From positions 9,870 to 19,850 of the forward strand of contig NZ_NCSM01000052.1 in the NCBI RefSeq assembly GCF_002224125.1: a DNA stretch of 9,981 bases, written 5' to 3'. How positions within the stretch are numbered: position 1 is the first letter of the stretch; each line of letters begins with the position of its first letter. A program made the position numbers and the translations under genes. Shown here one piece after another: positions 1 through 5,034 of this stretch. The notes beneath the pieces are model-generated. The model searched no databases. It was not told the DNA's origin and saw nothing but the letters and a program-made list of their open reading frames with translations. The DNA comes from Streptomyces sp. NBS 14/10. GTDB lineage: Bacteria > Actinomycetota > Actinomycetes > Streptomycetales > Streptomycetaceae.

Positions 1-149
1 CCGGTGACTGCCGCCCCCGCCAGGACGCCCTGGACCTCGTCTGGTTCAGCCCACAAGAAGCCGCGTCGCCACTGGTGCAGAACGAGATGCCGGGCGGCCA
101 GGGAGTCCTGCTCAAGCAGGCACTCGCCCACGTCGGCTGCCTGTCCTGA
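1..149 (+). CDS. C-terminal end of a NUDIX-like hydrolase (partial, runs in from the left)
   Basis: Reading in frame from base 3 gives 48 codons ending in TGA at 147-149, with no start inside the window. The peptide contains DALDLVWFSPQEAASP followed by QNEMPGGQGVLLKQALAHVG. I recall this kind of tail (a W-F/L-S/T-P-x-E-A segment, then a helix with an EMPGGQG stretch) from actinobacterial NUDIX hydrolases, which cleave nucleoside-diphosphate-linked compounds. The NUDIX box itself would lie upstream of the window, so the assignment rests on the tail alone. A competing frame is open over the same bases but has a much less protein-like composition (rich in R, S, C). The gene ends about 80 bp before the first IS remnant, so it appears intact at its 3' end. 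Confidence 0.45.
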   Translation, partial: GDCRPRQDALDLVWFSPQEAASPLVQNEMPGGQGVLLKQALAHVGCLS

Positions 150-227
150 CGGGGACACCTACCGCAGACACCCAACCTGTGCCACTCTGCCGCCTGATTT
201 GTCGCCCGATTCGGTCGACCTGGCGCT

Positions 228-375
228 TGCCGAAAAATCCGTCCGTCCTGGTGGGAGGCGGTGATCGGGGATGTCCGGGCTTCGATGGCGATCGCTTGAG
301 CCTGCGCTCTCGTGCGGGTGTCGATCGCCGCGGAATGATGGTCGGCCGTGCTGCCGCGACTGGGCTACCTGGCTT
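228..375 (+). pseudogene. rve-2 insertion sequence, 5' end remnant (plus-strand copy)
   Basis: This stretch carries the left terminal repeat TGCCGAAAAAT (228-238), an untranslated leader and then the first codons of a transposase in the frame SAVLPRLGYLA (342-374), where homology stops. It matches the reverse complement of 663 to about 515 closely, and its first bases match the inverted right end at 3320-3330. It is therefore the 5' end of an rve-type (integrase-core) IS, cut off after about a dozen recognisable residues and joined head-on to a second copy in the opposite direction. Established: intact relatives start with a hydrophobic VLPRLAYL-x-V-x-NAFA segment. The right limit is approximate. 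Confidence 0.55.
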
Positions 376-663
376 GGCCGGGAGGCAGCAGCGTGACGGC
401 GGGCGAGAAAGTCGCGGCGCCGGCGCAGCACCGTGTCCGGAGACGCACCAGCAGCCGCTCCCTGTAGAGCACGTCCATGGGGAGCCGGTGCAGCGTGGCG
501 AACGCGTTCGCCACGCCCAAGTAGGCCAGTCGCGGCAGCACGGCCGAACATCTTGCCGCAGTGAGCTCCAGCCTCGCGAGAGCGCCCGCTCGGGCGACTT
601 CTCCGGTCGACCTCCCGTACACCGCGCGCACCACCTCCCACCAGGGGGATGACATTTTCGGCA
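375..663 (-). pseudogene. rve-2 integrase-core transposase, N-terminal remnant (minus-strand copy)
   Basis: Read on the minus strand from 663, this has a TGCCGAAAAT end, then the peptide SAVLPRLAYLGVANAFATL typical of the N-terminus of actinobacterial rve transposases. After HRLPM it jumps directly to DVLYRERLLVR. In the intact family about 45 residues (the MSDRDKD-x-EILALRHQ region) lie between these points, so there is an internal deletion, perhaps between two similar L-x-RLP segments. Just after LLVR the frame changes: the continuation PDTVLRRRRDFLARRHAAA is read in another frame, consistent with a two-base insertion (CT in GTGCGTCTCCGG). No catalytic core remains; homology ends near 375 where the plus-strand copy begins. 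Not functional. Confidence 0.65.
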
Positions 664-676
664 AGCACAGCGCTAA

Positions 677-694
677 CTGATCGTTTCAGAATGA
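677..694 (+). repeat. IS5-type left terminal inverted repeat
   Basis: CTGATCGTTTCAGAATGA. All 18 bases recur inverted at 2173-2190 and the first 14 recur inverted at 1549-1562. Confidence 0.85.
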
Positions 695-744
695 GTTGAG
701 CTGGGATCTTGCGTTCGTCGATCTTGGTCGGCAGGGTTTTCGGG

Positions 745-1553
745 GTGCGTGCTGATCTTGTTCCTGACGATCTGTGGGAGCGCGTGGCTCCGCTGTTGCC
801 GCCCGCGCCCGAGCGGCGTCATCGCTACCCAGGACGGCGGCGAGTTTCGGACCGTGCGGCCCTCGGGGGCATCGTCTATGTGCTGCGGACCGGTGTCGCC
901 TGGCGTGACGTCCCGGCTGAGACGGTGGGCTGCTCCGGGGTGACGGCCTGGCGCCGACTTCGGGACTGGACCGAGGCCGGCGTCTGGCCCCGCCTGCATG
1001 CCGCTCTGCTGGCCGAGTTGCGTCACGCCGACCTTCTTGACCCGGACGACTGCGCGGTGGACGGATCCCACGTCCGGGCTCTCAAAGGGGGGATCACGTC
1101 GGTCCCTCACCTGTCGACCGCGCCCGTCCCGGCTCCAAACATCACCTGATAGTCGACCGCGACGGCACCCCGCTTGCCGTCACACTCACCGGCGGGAACC
1201 GACACGACGTCACTCAGCTCCTGCCCCTACTGGACGCAGTCCCACCGATCCGAGGCATCCGGGGACGGCCCCGCCGTAAACCCCGCCGCCTGTACGCCGA
1301 CCGCGGCTACGACTTCGACAAGTACCGCCGCCTGCTGTGGAAGCGCGGCATCAAGCCGATGATCGCCCGACGCGGCGTCGCCCACGGCTCCGGACTGGGA
1401 AAAGTCAGGTGGGTGGTCGAGCGCGCGTTCGCCTGGCTTCACCAGTTCAAACGACTCCGCATCCGCTACGAACGACGCGCGGACCTCCACCAGGGCCTCC
1501 TCGAACTGGCCTGCAGCCTCATCTGCCTCCGCCGCCTGCGGATCTCGCTCTGA
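745..1553 (+). CDS. IS5-family DDE transposase (two frames, -1 shift)
   Basis: The first frame runs from GTG 745 (a TTG at 709 is an upstream alternative; the family usually begins near this VRADLVPDDLWERV) and ends at 1149. The second frame continues to TGA 1551-1553. Joining them by a -1 shift at the AAAGGGGGG run (1084-1092) restores the family sequence ALKGGDHVGPSPVDRARPGSK and yields 269 residues, the usual length. Catalytic residues are D106 (VDGSH), D186 (YADRGYD) and E226 (VVERAFAWLH). The N-terminal part carries the LWERVAPLLP and LRTGVAWRDVP segments of the IS5/IS4-like fold. It catalyses cut-and-paste movement of DNA between ends like those at 677 and 1562. Apart from the shift there is no damage, so the enzyme may be active. 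Whether the shift is programmed or a one-base deletion cannot be settled from sequence alone. Confidence 0.85.
1084..1092 (+). promoter_or_regulatory. Putative -1 frameshift (slippage) site in the transposase
   Basis: AAAGGGGGG spans the point where the first frame (…CTC AAA GGG GGG) must move back one base to read GAT CAC GTC (DHV). A run of six G after three A suits ribosomal or transcriptional slippage. The codon register does not give a textbook X-XXY-YYZ heptamer, so the mechanism is open. Confidence 0.5.
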
Positions 1554-1562
1554 AACGATCAG
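1549..1562 (-). repeat. IS5-type right (inner) terminal inverted repeat
   Basis: The reverse complement of 677-690. It holds the transposase stop codon (1551-1553), and its outer edge touches the stop codon of the GNAT gene (1563-1565), so two convergent genes end within 12 bases. Confidence 0.8.
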
Positions 1563-2090
1563 TCAGTCACCCAGGACCCGTTCCCACGGCAACGCGTCCC
1601 GCCAGCTCCCGTCGAGGAAGATCGAGGAGTGCGCGACGCCGCACGGGCTGAACCCGTTGCGGCGCAGCACCCGCTGCGACGGAAGGTTCTCCAGGTTGGT
1701 GGACGCCTCAGCGCGGTGCAATCCGAGTTCGTCCGTCATGACCCGGAGTACGAGCCCGACGGCCCGCCCGGCGTGCCCTTGATTCTGGGCGATGCTGGCG
1801 ATCCAGTATCCGACGGAACCGCGGCGAAGGTGCGGCTGCGGCAGGATGCCTCCGACGGTGACCTGCCCGATCACCAGGTCGTCGGCGAGCACCACACCCG
1901 GCCAGACCGTACCGGCCCGGTATCCGGCCAGCAGCCTGTCGATCCGCTCCGCCTGGCCCTCCGGGGTGAAGAAGCTTGCCGACTGGTCCGGTTCCCACGG
2001 TCGGAAAGCCTCGAAGTCCCGCACCCGGTGCGCGGCGATCGGGCCGGCATCGGTGGGCTCTATCAGACGGATCCTGGTGCTGCTGCGCAT
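1563..2090 (-). CDS. GNAT-family N-acetyltransferase (RimJ/RimL-like)
   Basis: 175 residues from ATG 2090. GAGG lies 8 bases upstream, which favours this start over a TTG at 2117 with no good ribosome site. The order of parts is that of RimJ/RimL-type GNATs: N-terminal strand (RIRLIEPTDAGPIAAH), helix with RPWEP (29-33), central strand with VIGQVTVGG (73-81), GYWIASIAQNQGHAGRA (94-110) where the acetyl-CoA pyrophosphate loop is expected, and NLENLPSQRVLRRNGF (132-147). Such enzymes acetylate protein N-termini, amino sugars, amino acids or drugs; the substrate here is unknown. It appears full length. It lies between an IS5 end at its 3' side and another such end about 83 bp upstream, making it a candidate passenger gene. 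A TTGACC -35-like hexamer is present upstream (2162-2167, minus), but I could not pair it with a -10. Confidence 0.85.
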   Translation of the reverse strand: MRSSTRIRLIEPTDAGPIAAHRVRDFEAFRPWEPDQSASFFTPEGQAERIDRLLAGYRAGTVWPGVVLADDLVIGQVTVGGILPQPHLRRGSVGYWIASIAQNQGHAGRAVGLVLRVMTDELGLHRAEASTNLENLPSQRVLRRNGFSPCGVAHSSIFLDGSWRDALPWERVLGD

Positions 2091-2172
2091 GGGCTGATCC
2101 TCGTGGCGGCGCGTCAAATAAGACTGGCCAGCCTATGCGAGCCGCAGGAGCCGACGCTTCTGGTCAAGCACT

Positions 2173-2190
2173 TCATTCTGAAACGATCAG
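2173..2190 (-). repeat. Outer inverted copy of the IS5-type left end
   Basis: The reverse complement of 677-694, all 18 bases identical. TAA follows at 2191-2193 as it precedes the left end at 674-676. No transposase sequence adjoins it; the next 80 bases lead into the GNAT gene. Confidence 0.8.
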
Positions 2191-2193
2191 TAA

Positions 2194-2690
2194 GAGCATG
2201 CGCACCGGCTGTGGTTCGCAGCGCTGTCCTCGCTGATCCCCCGGCGCCGGTGGGCGCAGGTGTTCCCGGTGACGCCGGCGACGCTGTTGGCGTGGCACCG
2301 CAGGCTGATCGCCCGGAAGTGGGACTACAGCAAGCGCCGACGCAGGCCCGGGAGGCATTCGACGGCGGGTGCGGTGAAGGCTCTGGTGCTGCGGCTCGCC
2401 AGGGAGAATCCGCGTTGGGGCTGTCGACGAATTCAGGGCGAGCTGATCCGGCTCGGACACCCGGCCGGCTCGACGACGATCTGACAGGTCCTCACCCCGG
2501 CGCGCATCGATCCAGCCCCACGCCGCAACCGCCCGACATGGCGCGATTTCCTGACCGCGCAAGCCCAAGCCATCACCGCCTGCGACTTCGCCCCCATCGA
2601 CCTGGCCGATCTGCGCGCGAAGTACACCGAGTCCTTCGACACGGTCTTCAAAGCCGACGACATCCAGGTCATGAGGACCACGCCACGGTC
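2194..2690 (+). pseudogene. rve-1 integrase-core transposase fragment with nonsense mutation and deletion
   Basis: One frame from about 2197 reads HRLWFAALSSLIPRRRWAQV, then FPVTPATLLAWHRRLIARKW, then a segment with LARENPRWGCRRIQGELIRL. This is the helix-turn-helix half of an actinobacterial rve transposase; the first 50 or so residues are missing, cut at the IS5-type end. At 2482-2484 a TGA replaces the Trp codon expected in STTIWQVL (family knowledge), and the same frame then continues with RIDPAPRRNRPTWRDFLTAQ and AITACDF, holding the first catalytic Asp. It then jumps to KYTESFDTVFKADDIQV, having lost about 60 residues including part of the core. Homology fades near 2690. Not functional. 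Confidence 0.75.
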
Positions 2691-2734
2691 CCCACCGGCC
2701 TGCCCCGCACCCTGGTGTCCAGCCCGAGTGCCTT

Positions 2735-3307
2735 GCCGAACTGCCAGACCATCACCGACCCGGCTGCAGAACACCACCTGCGCCGACTTCCTCCAAAGCC
2801 AGGCCAAGATCCGCCTCGCCTACGATCTTTTAAGTCCACACACTGACGGATCCTCGGCGCCACCGCAGAGTGGATCGTGCAGCTCGGACGCAACCTCCTC
2901 ATGGACCTCGAGGACGCGGGCAGCAAGGCGAAGTTCCTCATCCGCGACTGCGACTGCGACTCGAAGTTCACAACCGCCTTCGACGCCCTGATGACCGATG
3001 CCGGTCTCAAGGTCGTCACCACGGCATTCGGATACCCGGATGAACTCCCTCATCGAGCGCTGGATACAGACCTGCCGCACCGAACTCCTGGACCGGACCC
3101 TGATCTGGAACCAGAGCCACTTCCTCCACGCCCTACGCGAGTACGAATCCTTCTCCAACGAACACCGCCCGCACAGAGGCCTGGAACAGGCCGCCCCTGC
3201 CGCCCGCTACCACACCCATCACCCAACAAGCCGAGCTCGCGCACCTGGAAGTCAGCCGACGAGACCGACTCAGCAGAACCCTCCACGAATACCAGCACAT
3301 GACGTGA
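2735..3307 (+). pseudogene. rve-2 integrase-core transposase, C-terminal part, frameshifted
   Basis: Pieces in three frames form the C-terminal two thirds of an rve transposase. First, TTCADFLQSQAKIRLAYDLL (about 2775-2832), where the usual ACDF has become AYDL. A gap of about 50 residues follows. Next, TAEWIVQLGRNLLMDLEDAG, then KAKFLIRDCDCDSKFTTAFD and VVTT (about 2863-3022). Then RMNSLIERWIQTCRTELLDR, with the catalytic Glu, through NEHRPHRGLEQAAP (about 3037-3192). Last, AELAHLEVSRRDRLSRTLHE and YQHMT to TGA 3305-3307. One-base losses near 3015-3040 explain the first change of frame. RDCDCDSKF contains an extra copy of GACTGC compared with the family's RDRDSKF. The right IS end lies 13 bp beyond the stop. 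Not functional. Confidence 0.75.
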
Positions 3308-3319
3308 ACTGCACAGATG

Positions 3320-3330
3320 ATTTATCGGCA
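3320..3330 (-). repeat. Right terminal repeat of the rve-2 element
   Basis: Read inverted this is TGCCGATAAAT, one base different from TGCCGAAAAAT at 228-238. It lies just after the transposase stop (3307), where an IS end is expected. No clear target duplication was seen. Confidence 0.5.
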
Positions 3331-3339
3331 CCCGCAATG

Positions 3340-4218
3340 TCAGGCGCGGCGGGCGGCCCAGACGGTGCGTTCGGTACGCAGGGCAAGGTCGTTGCGGCGC
3401 AGGATGCTGTGCGAGCTGCCGGTGTCGAGGAGTTCGTCGAGCGCGGCGAGGTCCTCGGGGTCAAGTTCCGCTGCGGCGGCGCCGCGGATGTGCTGGAGAC
3501 CGCTGTGGGCGTAGCGGCCGATCGCGTCACTGCGGTCGCCTTCGATGTTCACGGTGATGGTGCGCTCGCCTTCGACGGCAAATCCGGCGGTGGTCAGTAT
3601 CGGTCCCCAGTCGGCTCCGCGGTGGGGTAGGTGTTCGGCGTGGAGGCTGTCGGTCGCGGTGTGGCAGCGCTCTTCGAGGCCGGGCCTGTTTTCGGGGGCG
3701 CCCTCTGGCAGGAAGCGGGGGAAGCCTGACACCTCGATGACGGCGAACAGGCCGCCGGGGGCGAGCAGCTCGTGGACTTTGCGCAGGACCCGGCCGGGGT
3801 CGGTCATGTGGTGCATCGAGGCCGAGGCCCACACCAGGTCCGGTGTGCCGAGGTCGGGCCATTCGGCGGCATCGAGGTCGGCCTGCACGGTGCGCACGCG
3901 CTCCTGTATGCCGCGGGCGCAAGCCTTCTCGCGCAGGTGCTGGAGGTGTCCGGCCGAGGTGTCGACGGCGGTGACGTGCGCCTCGGGGAAGCGGTCGAGG
4001 AGGGCGAAGGTCCCCGCCCCTGTGCCGCAGCCCAGGTCCACGATCTGGCGGGGGTCGGTCTTCAGCGGGAGCCATGCGGTGATGGAGGCTATGTGCTCGG
4101 CCAGGACCTCGGCGTCCAGGTCGAGGATTTCTGCCTGGCCGCCGTCTCCGTGCTCGTGGTGGTGGCCGTGCTGGTGGGGGGCGTGCTGGTGGGGGGCGTG
4201 CTGGTGAGCTTGGGTCAT
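3340..4218 (-). CDS. Class I SAM-dependent methyltransferase with His-rich N-terminus
   Basis: 292 residues from ATG 4218; an in-frame ATG at 4302 would add 28 residues of poor composition. Residues 5-23 are His-rich (HQHAPHQHAPHQHGHHHEH), built on a 15-bp tandem repeat, and could bind metal. The Rossmann methyltransferase core follows: motif I VDLGCGTGAGTF (60-71), acidic end of strand 2 at AVDTS (84-88), ADLDAAEWPDLG (113-124), motif IV-like PDLVWASASMHHM (126-138), and LLAPGGLFAVIEV (151-163). This resembles UbiE/type-11 small-molecule methyltransferases; the substrate is unknown. It converges on the rve-2 remnant with a 32-bp gap. Upstream, TACTGT (4225-4230, minus) lies 6 bases before the ATG with no ribosome site, suggesting a leaderless transcript. 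Its neighbours (redox flavoprotein, pump) make S- or O-methylation of a toxic compound plausible. Confidence 0.87.
   Translation of the reverse strand: MTQAHQHAPHQHAPHQHGHHHEHGDGGQAEILDLDAEVLAEHIASITAWLPLKTDPRQIVDLGCGTGAGTFALLDRFPEAHVTAVDTSAGHLQHLREKACARGIQERVRTVQADLDAAEWPDLGTPDLVWASASMHHMTDPGRVLRKVHELLAPGGLFAVIEVSGFPRFLPEGAPENRPGLEERCHTATDSLHAEHLPHRGADWGPILTTAGFAVEGERTITVNIEGDRSDAIGRYAHSGLQHIRGAAAAELDPEDLAALDELLDTGSSHSILRRNDLALRTERTVWAARRA
4168..4207 (-). repeat. 15-bp tandem repeat encoding HQHAP units
   Basis: Two exact 15-bp units (4168-4182, 4183-4197) and a partial third, coding HQHAP HQHAP HQH in the methyltransferase N-terminus. Confidence 0.9.
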
Positions 4219-4224
4219 ATCGGC

Positions 4225-4230
4225 ACAGTA
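4225..4230 (-). promoter_or_regulatory. Possible -10 hexamer for a leaderless methyltransferase transcript
   Basis: TACTGT (minus strand) matches TAnnnT and lies 6 bases before ATG 4218, so transcription would begin at or near the start codon. No convincing -35 was found. Confidence 0.35.
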
Positions 4231-4344
4231 GGGCGGCCATGCGCGTGCGGCACGACCTCTTTCCGTTAGCGCAAGAAAATGCCCCGATGTGCTGCCTGAC
4301 ATGCAAGACCACGCGATGTTCGGCCCCGCCGGCGAGCCGCACGG

Positions 4345-4938
4345 TCAGTCGCTGTCGCCCTGCGCGTCGCGGTCGAGGCCGTCTTTCTGGTGGCCCCGGC
4401 GGGCGTCGCGGTCGAAGATGCCCAGGAACTCGCACGGGCCGCCTTCGGCGCCGATGGCGTGCGGCATCATCGTGGGGAACTCGGCGGCCTGGTTGGTCTC
4501 GATGCGGAAGCGGCGGTGGCCGAGCATAAGGACGGCGGTGCCGGAAAGGACGACGAGCCATTCGCGGCCGGGGTGGGCACGCATGCGGGCGGGGTTGTCC
4601 GGGGGCGGTTCGGTCATCCGCTGGCGCACGACGCTCACGCCGGGGTCACCCTTGACAGGCCAGCGCATCCGGCCGTGGGCGCCGTCGATCATCGGGCTCG
4701 TGACGACATCGTCGGCGGCCGTCTCGACGAGCTGGTCGAGGGTGGTGTCCAGGGCGCGGGCGAGGGTGACGAGCTGGTCCAGGGCGAGGCGGCGCTGACC
4801 GTTCTCGATCCGGCTCAGCGAGGACTGGCTGAGGTTCGCGCGAGTGGCCAGTTTCTCCAGGGACCAGCCCTGCGCGACCCGCAAAGCGCGGATCCGCTTG
4901 CGTACGAGGCTGTCCAGGTCTCCATCTTCTTGCTTCAT
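4345..4938 (-). CDS. XRE-family regulator with C-terminal cupin domain
   Basis: 197 residues from ATG 4938. An XRE helix-turn-helix occupies about residues 10-72: RKRIRALRVAQGWSLEKLA, then RANLSQSSLSRIENGQRRLA as recognition region. A cupin-2 barrel covers about residues 100-176, with H122, E126 and H160 (RAHPGREWLVVLSG … MMPHAIGAEGG) as possible metal or ligand contacts. Proteins of this build bind DNA as dimers and sense small molecules through the cupin. The gene is divergent from the flavoprotein gene (96 bp between starts) and upstream of, and co-directional with, the methyltransferase gene (126 bp between), so it probably controls one or both. TACCAT lies 7 bases before the ATG and no ribosome site is seen, again pointing to a leaderless message. 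The acidic, basic-repeat tail after residue 178 is low complexity. Confidence 0.9.
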   Translation of the reverse strand: MKQEDGDLDSLVRKRIRALRVAQGWSLEKLATRANLSQSSLSRIENGQRRLALDQLVTLARALDTTLDQLVETAADDVVTSPMIDGAHGRMRWPVKGDPGVSVVRQRMTEPPPDNPARMRAHPGREWLVVLSGTAVLMLGHRRFRIETNQAAEFPTMMPHAIGAEGGPCEFLGIFDRDARRGHQKDGLDRDAQGDSD

Positions 4939-4945
4939 GGGCAAG

Positions 4946-4951
4946 ATGGTA
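4946..4951 (-). promoter_or_regulatory. Possible -10 hexamer for a leaderless XRE/cupin transcript
   Basis: TACCAT on the minus strand, 7 bases before ATG 4938, matches TAnnnT. It abuts the dyad at 4955-4973, so regulator binding there would block its own promoter. Confidence 0.35.
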
Positions 4952-4954
4952 TGC

Positions 4955-4973
4955 CCTCGGTGCAAGCACGAGG
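4955..4973. promoter_or_regulatory. Imperfect dyad in the divergent promoter region (operator candidate 1)
   Basis: CCTCGGTGC-AA-GCACGAGG: 8-bp arms with one extra G on the left. It lies between the XRE/cupin and flavoprotein starts. Confidence 0.4.
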
Positions 4974-4978
4974 TTAGC

Positions 4979-5003
4979 GTCGTTCGTAGAGGTCCGGAAC
5001 GAC
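4979..5003. promoter_or_regulatory. Dyad in the divergent promoter region (operator candidate 2)
   Basis: Perfect 7-bp arms GTCGTTC (4979-4985) and GAACGAC (4997-5003) around an 11-base spacer, 31 bases before the flavoprotein start. Confidence 0.4.
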
Positions 5004-5034
5004 GAGGACCACATACGAGGAAAGGGGTAGTGCC

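Larger units (their letters stand above)
677..1562 (+). mobile_element. IS5-family insertion sequence
   Basis: An 886-bp element with a 14-bp perfect terminal inverted repeat (CTGATCGTTTCAGA at 677-690, inverted at 1549-1562; A/T outside extends it to 15). It encodes one DDE transposase split over two frames. Length, end length and the frame arrangement fit the IS5 family (IS427- or IS1031-like groups). The transposase stop codon lies inside the right repeat. Flanks of this short version are TAA on the left and TCA on the right, so there is no exact target duplication. Confidence 0.75.
677..2190 (+). mobile_element. Possible IS5-family unit carrying a GNAT passenger gene
   Basis: The outer ends are an 18-bp perfect inverted repeat: CTGATCGTTTCAGAATGA at 677-694 and its reverse complement at 2173-2190. 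TAA stands directly outside both ends (674-676 and 2191-2193), a candidate 3-bp target duplication of the TNA type reported for some IS5 groups. Inside are the transposase (745-1553), an inner copy of the right end (1549-1562) and a minus-strand acetyltransferase gene. The inner end is followed by TCA, not TAA, so the larger unit has the better-matching flanks. The alternative is an ordinary IS at 677-1562 beside an orphan end left by another copy; because the target is biased to TNA, the TAA match alone is only modest evidence. Confidence 0.45.

Noticed and set aside
493..516. Perfect 24-bp palindrome GCGTGGCGAACG/CGTTCGCCACGC
   Set aside because: It lies inside the rve-2 remnant and corresponds to the conserved codons for VANAFAT, so codon choice explains it; no evidence for a binding site.
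179..652. Plus-strand frame of 157 codons
   Set aside because: It crosses the head-to-head junction of two IS ends and is not related to the transposase frame.
2091..2172. Promoter for the GNAT gene at TTGACC (2162-2167, minus)
   Set aside because: No TAnnnT hexamer at 16-19 bp; the nearest candidate (TAGGCT) is about 26 bp away.
1629..2846. Long plus-strand open frame of about 400 codons
   Set aside because: It runs antisense to the GNAT gene and across the IS5 end and rve-1 fragment with no family-like sequence; a high-GC shadow frame.
4168..4207. Short repeats as a CRISPR array
   Set aside because: The units are directly adjacent without spacers and encode HQHAP in frame with the methyltransferase.
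3527..4561. 344-codon minus-strand frame overlapping methyltransferase and regulator
   Set aside because: It is very rich in R and P and out of frame with two well-supported genes.
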